In this document: positions 39,716 through 64,000 of the stretch, one piece after another
How positions within the stretch are numbered: the stretch's first letter is position 1
How the letters are laid out: every line of letters starts with the position of its first letter
Assembly: GCA_054601695.1 (NCBI GenBank)
Contig: BAAHQB010000102.1
Location: 186,001 to 250,000, forward strand
Direction of reading: 5' to 3'
Origin: Amorphochlora amoebiformis
Lineage: Eukaryota; Cercozoa; Chlorarachniophyceae
DNA length: 64,000 nt
Made by a program: the position numbers and the translations under genes
Notes under the pieces: generated by a model
What the model saw: the letters and a program-made list of their open reading frames with translations, nothing else
Database searches by the model: none
Told to the model about the DNA's origin: nothing

Positions 39716-40034
39716 TATAATATAATACAGCCCAAATTTTGGCTTAACCCTAATTCTAAGCCATCCAAAGGTTTCACAAGCCCTAATGATATTCTGCATC
39801 CGTAACTCTAACTCATCCAAAATAGATTTACTACCCGCCGGAGTGTCACCTGCCTTCAGTCTCTCCTAGTCGGCTGCTCTATTTGTATCACCCCTTGCAG
39901 TCGTTGCTGCATGTGGTGTTGCTCAGAAAAGATGTAATAAGATTATTTATATTTTTTATATTAATAGCAATATGTACATGTATATATGTACACGTATATA
40001 TATATATATATGTATATAAACATATATATGTACA

Positions 40035-40133
<99 letters not shown>

Positions 40134-40300
40134 ATATATTAGCTATGCGAAGTTCGAGCAGCCAATATACTCCGAGGACTTCAGCGATAAGAAAGTTATT
40201 GCCAAGATCACGTAAGAATCTCTTTTACATTCATAATCATGGATTAATCTAGAGGAGTTAGGGCTGGGATTAGGTGGGTCTGGATTATGGTTCCTATATA

Positions 40301-40366
<66 letters not shown>

Positions 40367-40626
40367 CTTTGTGTCTGCATGTAACCAGTTACATCGAGCG
40401 GATGACTAACCCTTGCTTACCGAACGAGCGTATGGTCATCCAACTCGGTCAGTATTCCTTCCAAATTTCACCTTCGTGTAAGACATGTGATTCATCCTAA
40501 ATATCGGTGAAAAAAAAAGCGCCCTAGTACATACCTTATTCAAGATTATTGGTCCTTCTCCTATGACCTATAAACATGCTCTGTAAACACTCATGTACTC
40601 GTTTACACGGCCGGGCGATGTACATG

Positions 40627-40663
<37 letters not shown>

Positions 40664-40738
40664 CAGACCCCATTGGCGACGTTAGCGAAAAGGATATCGC
40701 TCTCCTTTCCATCTATCCTTTTCTCATCAAGGGTATTA

Positions 40739-40789
<51 letters not shown>

Positions 40790-41018
40790 TATATTAATAT
40801 GAGAGAGAGAGCAAGAGACAGAGAAAGAGAGGTGTTTGAATATGCATGTGAATCCTATATTGAATCAGATGGACCCACCTGCGGAATGTACCTACCCTAC
40901 GTCTGCAGCTGTATTGGTGCCTCCATTTCCGACCCCACCGGTAGCACACATACACTTGCAGATATATACATATATGTATTTATGTATCTATGCATGTGAA
41001 TATATGTATGTGTGTGTG

Positions 41019-41060
<42 letters not shown>

Positions 41061-41135
41061 TATATTATATAGTTACATTGTATATGTCCACTTGAATCTC
41101 CTACTTATTCTCTTTGTATGTAAATCGTATTTACT

Positions 41136-41192
<57 letters not shown>

Positions 41193-41401
41193 ATATTCAT
41201 ATGCATTTTTGTGTAGGTGTTCCTGCTATCGATGAAGCCAACTACATCTCCGGTGGCTGGAGGACTAAGTGAGATATATATATATATATATATATATAAT
41301 TATTATATAATAGAATCTTGCGCATATTACATAGAGTTCATATTTTAATACGCTTATTTACCCACAGGGAGGAGGCCCTTGAAGACATGCGTATGATTTA
41401 A
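37673..41401 (+). CDS. Unrecognised Cys-rich protein, about 14 exons
   Basis: Exons: 37673-37699, 37878-37918, 38090-38166, 38298-38367, 38689-38732, 38998 to about 39107, then short exons near 39272-39304, 39574-39616, 40142-40212, 40389-40445, 40666-40732, 40870-40941, 41218-41270 and 41369-41401 (TAA). Phases agree and give about 270 residues. The start MDTKYVTVQ has a good context (GCCATGG). What can be seen: a [15 protein letters not shown] segment, a motif I associate with PGQ-x-F-x-V-x-VP proteins; two Cys clusters ([10 protein letters not shown] and [16 protein letters not shown]) around KGERVGSIE; and a soluble C-terminal part ending [16 protein letters not shown]. There is no signal peptide. 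The Cys-rich GxIE core loosely recalls scramblase-type folds, but this is a guess and I give no function. It is transcribed away from the CAP-Gly gene. Confidence 0.75.
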
Positions 41402-43474
41402 ACCGACATCGCCCCGACAGGCCCGAACTATTCTAGTATTTAACAATTTATCCGAATTCGTACACCCTACGCGTCGTACCTTACTACAATCAACATTTCG
41501 AATTTTGAACTATCGCCATTCCGATATCGATAGCCGAAGTTCGGCTTTCATATATGCTAGATATGGGGCATTCTGTTGTATATTGAGCTTTATTCCACAT
41601 AGTTAAAAACCAGTGATGCCCAGATATAATCTCAGAATCAAGTAAACTTCAGCAATTGGACCTTAACCAATTCCAACTTACAATCTAAAATTACAATCAT
41701 GATTAAATTAAAGCTTTATCTAGTTTATGGTTAATGTCGTATATTACTTTATCTTTCAGCGTCAAATTTGGTCCTGTAGCTGTCACCTTAGTACTAGTAG
41801 TACTTGTCTAAACTTGTACTAGTTCTAGTAGTTGTAGTAGACGATACTAGAGACAATTAGTCTAGTTCTAGTAGTTAGTATTAGTATTACGAGTAGTGTC
41901 GACATCTAGAGTGTACTAGTGTACTTATGGGTCCATACTAGCCATAGATCACCCTTTCATAAATTTTTGAGGTGCTTTTTTGGTAAATCTTGAAAAAACG
42001 GCTCTAGAACTGGTACTCTGGTAGAAGCTCTGAAAATCATGAAGTACTAATTTCGATAACTTCTAGAACTTACTAGAACTTAACGCCTGATCCATAAGTT
42101 CGTAGCAGGTCAAAAAACAAATGACTAAATACACTGTGAAGATATAATGGAGTAATAGTAGGCTGAATACCCTGAAAAACGCCGTCTCCGGAGAGTCTGA
42201 AGGGCTGTGACTAGTGTAAAGGAGATTTAGGAAAGAGAAATTTGACTTTGAGCCCCCTTCGACGGCTAACAACGGATCCACAAAGGGACGTGGTACATCT
42301 TAACCCCCTATATACACCTTCAGAGTCTCCTGGTCAAGGTCCTGGGGTCCACGTTATCAAATACGTGAAGAAAATTAACTCCTGGCACAGCTCCCTTGAC
42401 CTTGAGATGAAAATTTTCAGAAAAGTTTCGGCTTCGGGAAACCTGCTGCTTTGCATGGTAATAGTTATATACTGATATTAGGACGACCTCACCTATATTT
42501 TCTTTGGATTTCTACCCTGGAGGAGCTAGGTTCATGGTCAAACACCATTTGTGCAGCTAGATCTTCGGCGTTCATATTTCTGCCTTCTTGCAATTAATCA
42601 GTAAGTATTTCTCAAGGTTCCAAGTTGTGTGTACCTATTTCCGTGCACATGTTGACGATGGGCCTCCATTAAGGAGTAACAAGCCCGTAATCGGTGGCCA
42701 TGGTCACCGGGCGCAGCGGTCACAGACTCCATGAGAAGCCGAAAAGATCATGAATAAAATAAGATATCACGAGATATCTTCAATATATATATGATATCCC
42801 GGAATGGCTACCAACCTCCCAAGCACCAGAGCAAAACGAGAACTGTTCTTTTTTGTTCTACAAAGTGTCGAATTTGCTGATTTTTGTTTTATACCCCCCA
42901 CACCGATTCAGGAATATCAAGACACATGCACGGATGACGAAAAAGTATGGAGGACATCTCAGAGGAATCGCTGGTGGGATCCCCTGGACATACTACGGCC
43001 TATCAACTAGATCAAATGTGTACATATATACTAGTACTTGATATAATACGTCATACATGTCTAGATGTATAACTAGTATAACCCGTGACCCAAGCGAAAG
43101 CTAAGAATCATTATGATCATTGCATTATCTTGATTATGAGGCCGCCAATTTAGAACATAAGGTTTCGCTGTGTTACAATATCTTGTATAATTATTATATG
43201 CTTACTTTACCGTGCCGAATCCGTGATCGATTAATTAATTTTATTTTAATTAAATTCTCTAGACCCAGTCACTAGTATGATACTGTTTTATGATAACCGT
43301 AGTTTATATGTCGTACTGTGATATGTGTATATGTGTGTATATATGTATATATGTGTATGTGTGTATGTATGTATATGTGTATATATACATAAATGTATGT
43401 ATATATATATATAATAATTATATATATATATATATATATATAGATCCTAATATATACTAGATATATATATATAT

Positions 43475-43534
<60 letters not shown>

Positions 43535-43632
43535 ACTTAGGAACATACAAGGCTATTACTACCTGTAGTATATACTTGTTATAGTCTAGATATGATTATA
43601 TATATATACAAGTTGACTAGTTTAGACTTGTG

Positions 43633-43673
<41 letters not shown>

Positions 43674-43729
43674 AAATATAATGATGTAGTGTGAGATGTT
43701 ATATGTAAATCTATATACATATACAATTT

Positions 43730-43782
<53 letters not shown>

Positions 43783-44194
43783 AATATTATATATATAATA
43801 TTTGTTGTATATACATATATATGTATATAATATTATATATATATATATATAATATATATAGATACATATACAACTATTATGTATACATAAATATATCATA
43901 CATCATAATACGAACCGATGTATTGAATATTAATTAATATATAAAAATATGTCTGTTAAATTATATATAAATATATATGCATATGATATAATCTAGATTG
44001 ATCGTATGTAAAATTGATACTAATTCTATCTGGATTCATATGTACCTTGCAAATACATAAATAATTTTCGCATATGGCACCTCAAATAGAACAAAAATTC
44101 TGCCTTTATGAGTGCAACTTGATCTCGCGAACAAATCTAATGGCCCCTGAAGAGATTTAGTACGATACAGGTCATGGCTATCCAGCCGTTATCG
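41402..44194. other. Gene-free gap, CTAG-rich then TA-rich
   Basis: No supported exon. 41402-43080 is complex sequence with dense CTAG at 41785-41945 and further scattered copies. Open frames at 42242-42475 and 42804-43041 have no recognisable family and no splice support. 43320-43870 is TA and TG microsatellite. The 3' UTRs of the two convergent flanking genes lie at its ends. Confidence 0.6.
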
Positions 44195-44642
44195 CTAAGT
44201 AGCTACTCGCTGGCAGTGGTTGTTGTCCATGGGTGTTGGATCAACGTCCTCAAGTGACGCGTCGCGTTTCGGGCGTTTCCGCGATGATGTTGGAGCGTGA
44301 TGGAGGTCTAGGTAGCGAAGGTTCTCAAACAAAACTTTCTCTGAATGTTAAAATATAGTGTGAGGCAGGGTATATTCACTGCATACAACCGGTATCTGAA
44401 CCTAAAGCATGTCGCTTTGAACTGATGGAACACTTCTCCCTTGACAAATGCCTCTTCTGAATATCCTTCAACAGCTTCCTTGCGGAATCTACATCGGGAA
44501 TAGATAGGTATCGCTTTGAAAGCAAAATTTCTTCCTCGATATTCTTAGGTCGCACGAATGGGACCAAAAATTCCATCGCGATTGCTGACTCGCGGGTTGA
44601 CATTTTGACGAGCGGTGACGCGGATTCGCGATATTTTCTCAT
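44195..44642 (-). CDS. Small two-exon protein of unknown function
   Basis: Exon 1 is 44642-44402 and exon 2 is 44340-44195, joined in phase 1 by a 61-nt intron (donor G|GTTCAG, acceptor TTCAG|AG), ending at TAG. About 128 residues from the first ATG (MRKYRES) or 115 from a second in-frame ATG at 44603 (MSTRESAIAMEF). It has a helical, charged middle (VDSARKLLKDIQKRHL), a short basic cluster SSRKRPKRD that could be a nuclear signal, and an acidic tail (LEDVDPTPMD). Unlike other genes here its intron is short and not TA-rich. I do not recognise the family. Its start is about 71 bp from the dynein start on the other strand. Confidence 0.65.
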
Positions 44643-44713
44643 TTTTTTTCAAAGGCAAAAAGTAAAAGTCGGCAGTTGGATTTATCCGCAGGGGGACGAC
44701 AGTCTCTGATAGC
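44643..44713. promoter_or_regulatory. Very short divergent promoter (unknown protein/dynein)
   Basis: Only 71 bp lie between the two opposite start codons (110 bp if the second ATG of the small gene is used). If the small gene is real, transcripts of both genes must overlap or start at nearly the same place. Confidence 0.4.

Positions 44714-64000
<19,287 letters not shown>

Noticed and set aside
42242-43041. Two open frames of 62-77 codons in the gap before dynein
   Set aside because: No recognisable family, no matching splice sites and no continuation; not enough to call a gene.

Overview
This window is nuclear DNA of a eukaryote. Genes are cut into many short exons (often 30-100 nt) with canonical GT-AG borders. 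Almost every intron is filled with (TA)n microsatellite, so most long open frames in it are Tyr-Ile artefacts. TTAGGG-type telomere-like repeats occur at several internal sites. Cytoplasmic dynein, a two-pore K+ channel, a CHMP2-type ESCRT-III subunit and Prp3 fit a unicellular, dynein-bearing protist (or another intron-rich eukaryote), but I cannot fix the lineage.

I rebuilt seven genes by hand, from exon pieces with compatible splice phases and family alignment from memory. In order they are: (-) CHMP2/VPS2 (618-1632); (+) PRP3 spliceosomal protein (1764-9008); (-) two-pore-domain K+ channel (10874 to about 25680, start unresolved); (-) CAP-Gly/coiled-coil protein (26097-37082); (+) an unrecognised Cys-rich protein (37673-41401); (-) a small two-exon unknown protein (44195-44642); and (+) cytoplasmic dynein heavy chain from its start codon into AAA4, cut by the window end (44714 to beyond 64000, about 62 exons in view). 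Three divergent pairs share short promoters of 131, 590 and about 71 bp.

The dynein motor gene and a CAP-Gly coiled-coil gene (the layout of dynactin p150Glued and CLIP proteins, which link microtubules to dynein) lie within about 8 kb of each other. CHMP2 (membrane scission), PRP3 (splicing) and the K+ channel have no obvious pathway link to these.

The spaces between genes differ from the introns. Blocks at 1-600, 9150-9700 and 41780-43080 are strikingly rich in the tetramer CTAG. The introns of the two minus-strand genes carry repeated partial copies of exon edges (exon end plus splice site) separated by TA tracts, long purine tracts, a 61-bp tandem repeat and telomere-like arrays. A telomere-like array in a dynein intron switches strand in the middle, like a telomere-telomere fusion scar.
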